Shown in pieces: positions 1 to 7,425 of a DNA stretch of 64,000 nucleotides. Both the position numbers and the translations under genes were made by a program. The notes beneath the pieces are model-generated. The model was not told where the DNA came from and ran no database searches. It worked only from the letters and a program-made list of their open reading frames with translations. The stretch spans positions 2,418,001 through 2,482,000 of the forward strand of contig OZ260072.1 of NCBI GenBank assembly GCA_965284315.1, written 5' to 3'. The stretch is from PCRC01 sp017848435 (GTDB taxonomy: Bacteria > Pseudomonadota > Gammaproteobacteria > Burkholderiales > Burkholderiaceae_C). How positions within the stretch are numbered: position 1 is the stretch's first letter; each line of letters begins with the position of its first letter.

Positions 1-897
1 GCCTTGTGGATCGACCGCCTGTGGGGTGAGCCCCCGGCGGTGGTGCACCCGGTGGTGGGCGTGGGCCATTACCTCAACGCGGTGGGTCGGTATCTGCCCG
101 ATCTGCCGCCGTGGGCGGCCTATGTGGGCGGTGCGCTGGCGTGGTGTGTGGGCGTGGCCGTGCTGGGCGGCGGGGCGTGGTGGCTGCAGCAGGCGCTGCT
201 GGCGCATCTGCCGGTCTGGCTGGTACTGCCGGTGCTGGCGCTGTTGCTCAAGCCGCTGTTGGCCTGGCGCATGCTGCGCGACGAGGTACAGGCAGTGGAA
301 GACGCGCTGGCCGTGTCGCTCGACGCCGGGCGGCAGCGCCTGTCGCGCATCGTCAGCCGCGACACCCGTGCACTGACCGAGACGGAAGTGCGCGAGAGCG
401 CCATCGAGACGCTGGCCGAGAACCTCAACGACTCGGTCGTGGCCCCGGTCTTCTGGTTCGTGCTGCTGGGCCTGCCGGGCGCGGTGGTCTACCGCTTTGC
501 CAACACCGCCGACGCGATGTGGGGCTACCGTGGCCGCTGGGAATGGGCTGGCAAATTTGCGGCGCGGGCCGACGACGTGTTGTCGTGGGCACCTGCGCGC
601 ATCACCGCGTTGCTGCTGGTTGTCGCCGCGCCTCGCATGGCATGGTTTGCGCTGCCACTGGAAGCGCGCCGCACCCCATCGCCCAACAGCGGCTGGCCGA
701 TGGCGGCGATGGCGCTGGCGCTGCAGGTGCACCTGGGCAAGCCGGGGGTGTACGTGCTGAACGCGCAGGGCAGGGCACCACAGGCTGCCGACACGGCCGC
801 AGCCCTCATTTATGCATCAAAATCGGTTCTGGCCTGCGCATTTGCTGGCAGTGTTGCTATGCTTTTTATACCAATGTGGGGGCCGTTGAATGGCTAA
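1..897 (+). CDS. cbiB: Adenosylcobinamide-phosphate synthase, 5' end outside window
   Basis: This integral membrane enzyme (CbiB, called CobD in the aerobic nomenclature) attaches the aminopropanol arm to adenosylcobyric acid in cobalamin synthesis. The reading frame is open from base 1, and the first visible residues match the family's DRxxGEPP-HPV motif, which normally sits about ten residues from the start, so only a short N-terminus is missing. Further family hallmarks are GYRGRWEWAGKFAARADD and the following hydrophobic helices. The stop overlaps the start of the cobC-like gene by eight bases, showing an operon. The last ~28 codons, including a hydrophobic C-terminal helix, coincide with a probable copy of the dispersed repeat described at 814-871. 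Confidence 0.93.
   Translation, partial: ALWIDRLWGEPPAVVHPVVGVGHYLNAVGRYLPDLPPWAAYVGGALAWCVGVAVLGGGAWWLQQALLAHLPVWLVLPVLALLLKPLLAWRMLRDEVQAVEDALAVSLDAGRQRLSRIVSRDTRALTETEVRESAIETLAENLNDSVVAPVFWFVLLGLPGAVVYRFANTADAMWGYRGRWEWAGKFAARADDVLSWAPARITALLLVVAAPRMAWFALPLEARRTPSPNSGWPMAAMALALQVHLGKPGVYVLNAQGRAPQAADTAAALIYASKSVLACAFAGSVAMLFIPMWGPLNG
814..871 (+). repeat. Probable copy of dispersed ~60-bp repeat, inside cbiB
   Basis: The stretch reads ATCAAAATCGGTTCTGGCCT, then a spacer, then TTGCTATGCTTTTTAT. It has the same order of parts as the copies at 9083, 22681, 25983, 49274 and 60275: an ATCAAAT(C)GG head, a GC-rich middle and an AGCTAT/TTTTA tail. It encodes the hydrophobic C-terminal end of CbiB. 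The middle part differs from the best copies, so membership is by overall layout rather than near identity. Confidence 0.45.
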
Positions 898-1897
898 CGC
901 CTCGAATGCCACCCTGCGCGTGCACGGCGGCAACGACCTGCTGGGCCAGCCGGAGATCGAGTTCTCCAGCAACGCCAATGCCTGCGGGCCGTGCCCCATC
1001 GCCGTGCGGGCGATTGAGCAGGTCGACCCCAGCTACTACCCCGAGTCGGGTTACCTCACGCTGCGCCGCCAGCTCGCCAACTTCCACGGCGTCGGCATGG
1101 ACCGGCTCCTCATCGCCGCCAGCGGCAGCGAGTTCATCACGCGCATCACGGCCCTGACCGCCGTCAATGGCAAAGGCGCGGTGTGGCTGCCCAAACACGC
1201 CTACGCCGACTACGCCACCGCCGCCAGCGCCTACCGGTTGTCGCGTGCCGCCACGCCGGAGGAGGCGGGACTGGTCTGGTGCTGCGACCCGACCAGCCCG
1301 CTGGGCCAGACCGACGAATTGCTGGCGCGTGTGGGGCAACTGCAAGGCACCGTTGCGCTGGACCGCGCTTACGAACCGCTGCGGCTCGAAGGTGCGCTGC
1401 CCATCGACCAGGCCGCGCTCGACCGCGTCTGGCAGCTCTGGACACCCAACAAGGTGCTGGGCCTGCCCGGCATCCGCGCCGCTTACGCCATCGCCCCGGT
1501 GGGTGCCCAGCCTCAGGTGCAACAGATGCAGCAGCTCGCCGCGTCGTGGCTGCTCGGCACCCACGGCATCGCGATGCTGGAGTCCTGGATGACCGCCGAA
1601 ACCCAGGCCTGGGTGAAAGACAGCTTGAACACCCTGCGCCAATGGAAGGTGCAGCAGATCGCGTTGTGCACGTCGCTGGGTTTCGAGTGCCTGCCCAGCC
1701 TGGCCAATTTCTTCACCGCGCGGCTGCCCGGCCACGACGATCCGGCGGCTTTGCTGAAACGCATCGACCGCATCCGCGCCACCAGCGTCAAGCTGCGCGA
1801 CGCGACCTCGTTCGGCCTGCCTGGCCATGCGCGGCTCAGCGTGCAGCCGCCCAAGGCGCAGGCGGCGCTGCGCGATGCGTGGTGGGGGTCTGCATGA
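890..1897 (+). CDS. cobC: Threonine-phosphate decarboxylase-like PLP enzyme (CobC)
   Basis: This is a 335-residue fold-type I PLP enzyme of the HisC/CobC family. In cobalamin synthesis it makes (R)-1-amino-2-propanol phosphate from L-threonine phosphate for use by CbiB. The PLP lysine is expected at K188 in TPNKVLGLPG, which matches the SKxxGLAGxR signature of HisC-like enzymes. The N-terminal part has the typical N-P-x-G-like segment (FSSNANACGP). It overlaps cbiB by 8 bases and cobQ by 4 bases (ATGA), so the three genes are translationally coupled. The position between cbiB and cobQ argues for the cobalamin role over histidinol-phosphate aminotransferase. Confidence 0.88.
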   Translation: MANASNATLRVHGGNDLLGQPEIEFSSNANACGPCPIAVRAIEQVDPSYYPESGYLTLRRQLANFHGVGMDRLLIAASGSEFITRITALTAVNGKGAVWLPKHAYADYATAASAYRLSRAATPEEAGLVWCCDPTSPLGQTDELLARVGQLQGTVALDRAYEPLRLEGALPIDQAALDRVWQLWTPNKVLGLPGIRAAYAIAPVGAQPQVQQMQQLAASWLLGTHGIAMLESWMTAETQAWVKDSLNTLRQWKVQQIALCTSLGFECLPSLANFFTARLPGHDDPAALLKRIDRIRATSVKLRDATSFGLPGHARLSVQPPKAQAALRDAWWGSA

Positions 1898-3369
1898 GCC
1901 GCGCCCGCAGTGTCATGGTGCTGGGCACCACCAGCGGCGCCGGCAAGAGCTGGCTCACTACCGCGCTGTGCCGCTGGTACGCGCGCCAGGGGCTCAAGGT
2001 CGCGCCGTTCAAGGCGCAGAACATGAGCAACAACGCCCGGGTGGTGGCGGGCGGCGAGATTGGCAGCGCGCAGTACTTCCAGTCGCTCGCCGCCAACGCC
2101 GTACCCGACGTGCGGATGAACCCGCTGTTGCTCAAGCCCGAGGCCGACACCCGCAGCCAGGTCGTGCTGATGGGCCAGGTTGATGCGGCGCTGTCGCGCA
2201 TGGAATGGCGCGGCCGCAGTGCGTCGGTCTGGCCGGTGGTGGCGCGCGCGCTCGACGAACTGCTGGCCGAGAACGACGTGGTGGTGCTCGAAGGCGCCGG
2301 CTCGCCGGCCGAGATCAATTTGAAGGCGTCGGACATCGTCAACATGCGCAGTGCACAACACGCCAACGCGCAGTGTTTGCTGGTGACCGACATCGACCGC
2401 GGCGGCGCCTTTGCCCACCTCTACGGCACCTGGGCCATGCTGCCGGCCGAAGAGCAGGCGCTGATCAAGGGTTTTGTACTGAACAAGTTCCGTGGCGATG
2501 CGGGACTGCTGGCACCCGGCCCGCAGATGCTGCAGGACCTGACCGGCGTGCCCACCGTGGCCACGCTGCCGATGTGGTGGCAGCACGGCCTGCCAGAAGA
2601 AGACGGCGTGTTCGACGACCGCACCACGGCCGCCGGTGCGGCGGTGCACACCACCATCGCCATCGTTGCCTACCCGCGCATCAGCAACCTCGACGAATTC
2701 CAGCCGCTCAAAAACGTCCCCGGCGTGCGCGTGAAGTGGGTGCGCAGCCCGGCCGAGCTGGCGGGCGCCGACTGGGTCATCCTGCCCGGCTCCAAGCACA
2801 CCAGTGGCGATCTGGCCTGGCTGCGCGCGCAGGGGCTGGATGAGGCGGTTGCCGCCCATGCGGCAAAGGGCGGCAGGGTGCTGGGCGTCTGCGGCGGGCT
2901 GCAGATGCTGGGCGAGGCGCTGATCGACCCGCACGGCATTGACGGCAATGCGCCGGGTCTGGGTCTGCTCCCGCTGGTCACTGTGTTCGAGGCCGAAAAA
3001 ACCGTGCGCCACCGCCACGCCAGTTTTGGCCAAACTATTGGCCTGTGGGCCAGCCTGTCCAACGTTGCGGTACAGGGCTACGAGATCCACCATGGCCAGA
3101 CCGCGCAGCATCCTGCCATGGCTCCGGCCCACCCCGCCATGGGGGATGGGCTGGCGTGGCAAAATGGGGCAGGCAATGTGCTGGGGCTGTACCTGCATGG
3201 CCTGTTCGAGGACGCGGCGGTGCTGCAGGCACTGTTTGCGGGCATCCTGGCAGCAAAAGTACCCGGTATGTCGCCACAAGTGCCCACGCTCGACGCAGTA
3301 TTCGATGGGCTGGCCGACTACATCGGCGCGCATTTCGCGCCGGGTGTGCTGGAAGGCCTGATCCGCTAG
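1894..3369 (+). CDS. cobQ: Cobyric acid synthase CobQ
   Basis: This 491-residue ATP-dependent amidotransferase amidates adenosylcobyrinic acid a,c-diamide on four side chains. The N-terminal dethiobiotin-synthetase-like domain has the P-loop GTTSGAGKS at residues 10-18 and the KAQNMSNNA signature. The C-terminal class I glutamine amidotransferase domain has the nucleophile C333 in GVCGGLQMLG and a conserved EIHHG near residue 400. The ATG overlaps the cobC stop as ATGA. Length is normal for the family (~480-500). The enzyme is cytosolic and acts just before CbiB in the pathway. Confidence 0.96.
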   Translation: MSRARSVMVLGTTSGAGKSWLTTALCRWYARQGLKVAPFKAQNMSNNARVVAGGEIGSAQYFQSLAANAVPDVRMNPLLLKPEADTRSQVVLMGQVDAALSRMEWRGRSASVWPVVARALDELLAENDVVVLEGAGSPAEINLKASDIVNMRSAQHANAQCLLVTDIDRGGAFAHLYGTWAMLPAEEQALIKGFVLNKFRGDAGLLAPGPQMLQDLTGVPTVATLPMWWQHGLPEEDGVFDDRTTAAGAAVHTTIAIVAYPRISNLDEFQPLKNVPGVRVKWVRSPAELAGADWVILPGSKHTSGDLAWLRAQGLDEAVAAHAAKGGRVLGVCGGLQMLGEALIDPHGIDGNAPGLGLLPLVTVFEAEKTVRHRHASFGQTIGLWASLSNVAVQGYEIHHGQTAQHPAMAPAHPAMGDGLAWQNGAGNVLGLYLHGLFEDAAVLQALFAGILAAKVPGMSPQVPTLDAVFDGLADYIGAHFAPGVLEGLIR

Positions 3370-3407
3370 CGGTCCGGCACGATCACCGACAATTTTCAGG
3401 AGTGTTT

Positions 3408-4415
3408 ATGGGTTCCACCGAAGTTCAAGCGATGGCTGCCGTGCAGCAGGCCGAGAAGCAGGCTGCCGCGCCCTGGAGCGTGGCCGCTGTCGAGGCATTG
3501 ATGGCCTTGCCGCTGCCCGAGCTGATGCACCGTGCGCAAGTGGTGCACCGCGAAAACTTCGACCCCTGCGAGGTGGAGTTCGCCACGCTGCTGTCGGTCA
3601 AGACCGGCGGCTGCCCGGAGGACTGCTCCTATTGCCCGCAGGCGGCGCGTTACGACACCGGCGTCACAGCCACCAAGCTGATGGAGCCCCAGGAAGTGAT
3701 GGCCGCCGCCGAAGCCGCCAAAGCCGCCGGCGCCACCCGCTTCTGCATGGGCGCCGCCTGGCGCTCGCCAAAAGACCGCGACATTGAAAAAGTCTCGGAA
3801 CTGGTGCGCGGCGTGAAGGCGCTGGGCATGGAAACCTGCGCCACGCTGGGCATGCTCGAAGGCGGCCAGGCCCAGGCGCTGGCCGATGCCGGGCTGGACT
3901 ACTACAACCACAACCTCGACAGCGCCCCCGAGTTCTACGGCCAGATCATCAAGACCCGCGAATACCAGGACCGGCTCGACACGCTGGGCCATGTGCGCAC
4001 GGCCGGCGTGAAGGTCTGCTGCGGTGGCATTGTGGGTATGGGCGAAAGCCGCCGCCAGCGCGCCGCGCTGATCGCGCAGCTGGCCAACCTGAGCCCCTAC
4101 CCGGAATCGGTGCCCATCAACCACCTGGTCAAGGTCGAAGGCACGCCGCTGGCCGACCAGGCCGACCTGGACCCGCTGGAGTTCGTGCGCACCATCGCCG
4201 TGGCGCGCATCACCATGCCCACAGCCCGCGTGCGGCTGTCGGCCGGCCGCCGCCAGATGGGCGAAGCGGTGCAGGCCATGTGTTTCATGGCTGGCGCCAA
4301 CTCGATCTTCTTCGGCGAAAAGCTGCTGACCACCGACAACCCCGAAACGCTGGACGACGTGGCCCTGCTCGGCAAGCTCGGCATGTACCCGCGCGGCAAA
4401 AAGCCAGCGCACTGA
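3408..4415 (+). CDS. bioB: Biotin synthase BioB
   Basis: This 335-residue radical SAM enzyme inserts sulfur into dethiobiotin. The 4Fe-4S motif CPEDCSYC gives C69, C73 and C76. Other BioB hallmarks are the KTGGCPEDC context, YNHNLD, CCGGIVGMGE and the C-terminal RLSAGRRQM, whose arginine contacts the 2Fe-2S cluster. The chosen ATG has AGGAG about six bases upstream (3398-3402). It lies 38 bases after cobQ and 9 before cobT, so it looks co-transcribed with cobalamin genes. No bioA, bioD or bioF is visible in the window. Placing a biotin gene inside a cob run is unusual but not a sign of error. Confidence 0.96.
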   Translation: MGSTEVQAMAAVQQAEKQAAAPWSVAAVEALMALPLPELMHRAQVVHRENFDPCEVEFATLLSVKTGGCPEDCSYCPQAARYDTGVTATKLMEPQEVMAAAEAAKAAGATRFCMGAAWRSPKDRDIEKVSELVRGVKALGMETCATLGMLEGGQAQALADAGLDYYNHNLDSAPEFYGQIIKTREYQDRLDTLGHVRTAGVKVCCGGIVGMGESRRQRAALIAQLANLSPYPESVPINHLVKVEGTPLADQADLDPLEFVRTIAVARITMPTARVRLSAGRRQMGEAVQAMCFMAGANSIFFGEKLLTTDNPETLDDVALLGKLGMYPRGKKPAH

Positions 4416-4424
4416 CACGCCGCC

Positions 4425-5540
4425 ATGGCGCTGCCAGCGCTGGCAGATTTGCAGCAGCCCGCGCTGGCGCAGGCGCTGCAAGCCAAACTCGACCACAAGA
4501 CCAAACCGCTGGGTTCACTCGGCCGGCTGGAAGCGCTCGCGCTGCAACTGGGCCTGGTCCTTGGCACGGAAGCCCCGCAGCTCGAGCAGCCGCAACTGCT
4601 GGTCTTCGCGGGCGACCACGGCTTGGCCGCGCGCGGTGTCTCGGCCTACCCGAGCGACGTGACCTGGCAGATGGTGGAGAACTTTCTGGCCGGTGGCGCC
4701 TGCGTCAGCGTGCTGGCGCGCCAGCACGGCATGGCGCTGACGGTGGTGGATTGCGGCGTGGCGCATGATTTCGGCACCGCCGGGCCGCCCCAAGATGCCG
4801 ATGGCCCACTCGGGGGGCAGCGAGGACACGAAGTGCCGAGCGTGGGGGCACATTCAACGCCAAGAGCACAGCTTCACCACGCCAAGATCGCGCCCGGCAC
4901 CGCCGATTCGCTGTCCGGCCCGGCCATGACCACCGCGCAGTGCGCGCAGGCCATCGCCAACGGCCGCGCGCTGGTCAAAAGCCTGCCCGGCAACGCGGTG
5001 CTGCTCGGCGAGATGGGCATCGGCAACACCTCGGCCGCCTCACTGCTGTTGGCCCACCTGGCCCAGCTGGACATTGCCGACTGCACCGGCGCCGGTACCG
5101 GGCTCGATGCCGCGGCGGTGCAACGCAAAACCACCATCCTGCGCGACGTGCTGCAGCGCCATGCCGACGTAACCGATCCATTGGCAGCGCTGGCCGCTTT
5201 CGGTGGTTTCGAGATGGCCACGATGTTGGGCGCGGTCTGGCAAGCCGCAGACGAGCGCCGCGTGGTTCTGGTGGACGGCTTCATCACCAGCGCGGTGGTG
5301 CTGGTGGCCCACGCGATCGACGCCCGCGTGCTGCAGCGCTGCGTGTTTGCGCACCGTTCCGGTGAACGCGGCCATGCGCTGATGCTGCACCACCTGGGCG
5401 CGCAACCGCTGCTGGACCTGGGCCTGCGCCTGGGCGAAGGTTCGGGCGCGGCGCTGGCCTGGCCGCTGCTGCAATCGGCCTGCGCGGTGCTGCGCGACAT
5501 GGCCAGCTTCGCCTCGGCGGGCGTTTCCGGCAAAGTCTGA
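4425..5540 (+). CDS. cobT: Nicotinate-nucleotide-dimethylbenzimidazole phosphoribosyltransferase CobT
   Basis: CobT activates the lower ligand of cobalamin by forming alpha-ribazole phosphate. Family motifs are KTKPLGSLGRLE near the start, FAGDHGLAARGVSAYP, GEMGIGNTSAA and a C-terminal LRLGEGSGAA that carries the catalytic glutamate. The protein has 371 residues, somewhat longer than the usual ~340-355. The excess lies around residues 118-145, between VDCGVAHDF and AKIAPGT, where the family normally has a short loop; this stretch is encoded by a repeat-like insert (4782-4850) that keeps the frame. All visible catalytic motifs lie outside it, so the enzyme may still work. Confidence 0.93.
   Translation: MALPALADLQQPALAQALQAKLDHKTKPLGSLGRLEALALQLGLVLGTEAPQLEQPQLLVFAGDHGLAARGVSAYPSDVTWQMVENFLAGGACVSVLARQHGMALTVVDCGVAHDFGTAGPPQDADGPLGGQRGHEVPSVGAHSTPRAQLHHAKIAPGTADSLSGPAMTTAQCAQAIANGRALVKSLPGNAVLLGEMGIGNTSAASLLLAHLAQLDIADCTGAGTGLDAAAVQRKTTILRDVLQRHADVTDPLAALAAFGGFEMATMLGAVWQAADERRVVLVDGFITSAVVLVAHAIDARVLQRCVFAHRSGERGHALMLHHLGAQPLLDLGLRLGEGSGAALAWPLLQSACAVLRDMASFASAGVSGKV
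4782..4850 (+). repeat. Repeat-like in-frame insert inside cobT
   Basis: The stretch begins GGGCCGCCCCAAG and continues to CGGGGGGCAGCGAGGACACG and GAGCGTGGGGGC. CCGCCCC and GGGGGGC can pair as an imperfect stem. It sits exactly where CobT gains extra residues of low-complexity composition (PPQDADGPLGGQRG). The word pattern resembles a short intergenic repeat I recall from Comamonadaceae genomes, but I cannot confirm other copies in this window, so its nature is inferred. Confidence 0.5.
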
Positions 5541-5630
5541 GGGCCAAAACCCCTTTTGCGGGGTGTGGCCTGTTGTGTGTCGGCGCACACGCGCCTATGC
5601 TGTACCCATTGCCATCCGCAGGAAATCGCC

Positions 5631-6068
5631 ATGTACAAACGCATTTTGCTGGCCTACAACGGCTCGGAAGCCGGGCAGAAAGCCCTGCTCGATTGTCAGG
5701 ACCTGGCCCAGTGGAGCGGCGCCACGCTGTACCTGGTGGCCGTGATGCCGGTGATGCTGGGGGTCGTGGGCCTCGAAGGTGCGGTCTACGACAAGGACCT
5801 GGCCGACCGCGAGCACGGCACCTACCAGGCGGTGCTGAACGAGGGGGTGCGCCGGCTGGCCGCCGCCGGGCACACCGCCAGCGGTGAGGTGCTGGTGGGT
5901 GAAACCATCGACGAAATCACCCAGTACGCGAAGAAGATCGACGCCGACCTGATCGTCGTGGGCCACCGCCACCTGGACAACTGGGCCGCCCGCTGGTGGC
6001 GTGGTTCGGTTTCCAAGGCGCTGATCGAGCACGCGTCGTGCAGTGTGCTGGTGGTCATCACGCACTGA
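5631..6068 (+). CDS. Universal stress protein (UspA family)
   Basis: This is a 145-residue single-domain Usp protein: MYKRILLAYNGSEAGQKAL at the start, then a central VGHRHLDN segment and RGSVSKALIEHASCSVLVV at the end. These correspond to the Usp ATP-binding loop G-x2-G-x9-G(S/T), though the second glycine is replaced (GHRH), so nucleotide binding is uncertain. ATG at 5631 follows AGGAAATCGCC. The 90 bases upstream hold a GC-rich hairpin (GGCCAAAACCCC...GGGGTGTGGCC, 5542-5569) that may end the cob transcript. Confidence 0.88.
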   Translation: MYKRILLAYNGSEAGQKALLDCQDLAQWSGATLYLVAVMPVMLGVVGLEGAVYDKDLADREHGTYQAVLNEGVRRLAAAGHTASGEVLVGETIDEITQYAKKIDADLIVVGHRHLDNWAARWWRGSVSKALIEHASCSVLVVITH

Positions 6069-6073
6069 CCGGC

Positions 6074-6721
6074 ATGCCCACCCCACGTTCGGCCGACCCG
6101 ACACGCCCGCGGGTGGCGCTGGCGCAGTACCGCCACCGTGCCCAGGTGTACGACCGTGAGCTGGCACCGTTCGAGCCGATCCGCGAACAGGCCATCCGCC
6201 ACCTGGGCCTGCGCCCGTCCGACACCGTGCTGGACGTGGGCTGTGGCACCGGCCTGAGCTTTGCGGCGCTGTGCAATGGGGTTGGCCCAAGTGGCCGCGT
6301 GGTCGGCATCGAGCAGTCGCCCGAGATGCTGGAACAGGCGCAGGCGCGTGTGGCGCAGCACGGCTGGGCCAACGTGGCGCTGGTGGGCACACCGGTGGCC
6401 CAGGCCAAGCTGCCCCTGCAGGCCGACGCCGCGCTGTTCCATTTCACCCACGACGTCCTGCGCCAGCCGCAAGCCATTGCCCACGTGCTGCGGCACCTGA
6501 AGCCCGGTGCGCGGGTGGTGGCGTCGGGCCTCAAGTGGGCCGGCGTCTGGACCTGGCCGGTCAACTGGCTGGTGTGGCCCGCCGCGCTGTACTCGGTCAG
6601 TTCGCTCGAAGGCCTGCAACAGCCCTGGGACCGGTTGGCCGATCAACTCGGTGGCATGGCCGTTGACACGCTTTGGCTGGACGCGGTGTTCGTGGCCCAT
6701 GGGGCCACACCGCGACGTTAA
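6074..6721 (+). CDS. Class I SAM-dependent methyltransferase
   Basis: This 215-residue Rossmann-type methyltransferase has motif I VLDVGCGTGLSFAAL at about residues 55-69 and the acidic end of strand 2 in VVGIEQSPEMLEQA. It belongs to the broad UbiE/type 11 group; the substrate cannot be read from the sequence. A hydrophobic stretch near residues 155-170 (TWPVNWLVWPAALYS) hints at a membrane-associated or lipid substrate. It starts five bases after the Usp stop. Its TAA (6719-6721) overlaps the convergent TAA of nth (6718-6720 on the other strand). Confidence 0.85.
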   Translation: MPTPRSADPTRPRVALAQYRHRAQVYDRELAPFEPIREQAIRHLGLRPSDTVLDVGCGTGLSFAALCNGVGPSGRVVGIEQSPEMLEQAQARVAQHGWANVALVGTPVAQAKLPLQADAALFHFTHDVLRQPQAIAHVLRHLKPGARVVASGLKWAGVWTWPVNWLVWPAALYSVSSLEGLQQPWDRLADQLGGMAVDTLWLDAVFVAHGATPRR

Positions 6722-7356
6722 GGCCGGGGTGTCTTGTCCTTGAAGCCGCAGTAGCCCGCCACGCCGCACTGCCAGCACAGCGGCTTGCGCGCCTGGCAGA
6801 TGTAACGCCCGTGCAGGATGAGCCAGTGGTGCGCGTCCACCAGATAGGCCGGCGGGATGCGCTTCATCAGCTGCATCTCCACCTCGTAGGGGTTTTTGCC
6901 CGGTGCCAGCCCGGTGCGGTTGCCGACGCGGAAGATGTGCGTGTCCACCGCCATGGTCGGTTCGCCAAAGGCCACGTTCAGCACCACGTTGGCGGTTTTG
7001 CGGCCCACGCCGGGCAGGGCTTCCAGCGCCTCGCGCGTGCGTGGCACCTCGCCGCCGTGTTGTTCCACCAGCATGCGGCAGGTCTCCAGAAGATGCCGCG
7101 CCTTGCTGCGGTACAGGCCGATGGTCTTGATGTGGCCCTCCAGTCCGTCCAGGCCCAGCGCGAGGATTTTTTGCGGCGTGCCGGCCACCGGAAACAGCTT
7201 GCGCGTGGCCTTGTTCACGCCCACGTCGGTGGCCTGCGCGCTCAGCAGCACGGCGGCCAGCAGCTCGAACACGGTGGTGTATTCCAGTTCGGTGTTGGGC
7301 TGCGGGTTGGCCGCTTTCAGTGTGGCGAAGAAGGGTTCGATGTGCTCGCGTTTCAT
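6718..7356 (-). CDS. nth: Endonuclease III
   Basis: This 212-residue base-excision repair glycosylase/AP lyase removes oxidised pyrimidines. It has the helix-hairpin-helix LPGVGRKTANVV with the catalytic lysine, the catalytic aspartate in VDTHIFRVGNR, and a C-terminal 4Fe-4S motif C-x6-C-x2-C-x5-C (CQARKPLCWQCGVAGYC). Length is typical (~211). The reading frame continues open far upstream, but homology begins at the ATG at 7354-7356 (MKREHIEPFFATLKAANP), which I take as the start. Confidence 0.97.
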   Translation of the reverse strand: MKREHIEPFFATLKAANPQPNTELEYTTVFELLAAVLLSAQATDVGVNKATRKLFPVAGTPQKILALGLDGLEGHIKTIGLYRSKARHLLETCRMLVEQHGGEVPRTREALEALPGVGRKTANVVLNVAFGEPTMAVDTHIFRVGNRTGLAPGKNPYEVEMQLMKRIPPAYLVDAHHWLILHGRYICQARKPLCWQCGVAGYCGFKDKTPRP

Positions 7357-7425
7357 GGGGCCGTTCGTCCAGCAAAAAATGGGGTCTGGCGCCATTCTCG
7401 CGGCTTCTTGGCTACCATCACTTCC

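Noticed and set aside
1513..3333. Long open frame (606 codons) antisense to cobC/cobQ
   Set aside because: It is a high-GC shadow frame with low-complexity His/Arg/Ala-rich translation, while the sense strand holds clear CobQ motifs.
4782..4850. Frameshift in cobT at the odd loop
   Set aside because: The frame is continuous through conserved motifs on both sides, so this is an in-frame insert and not a sequencing error or frameshift.
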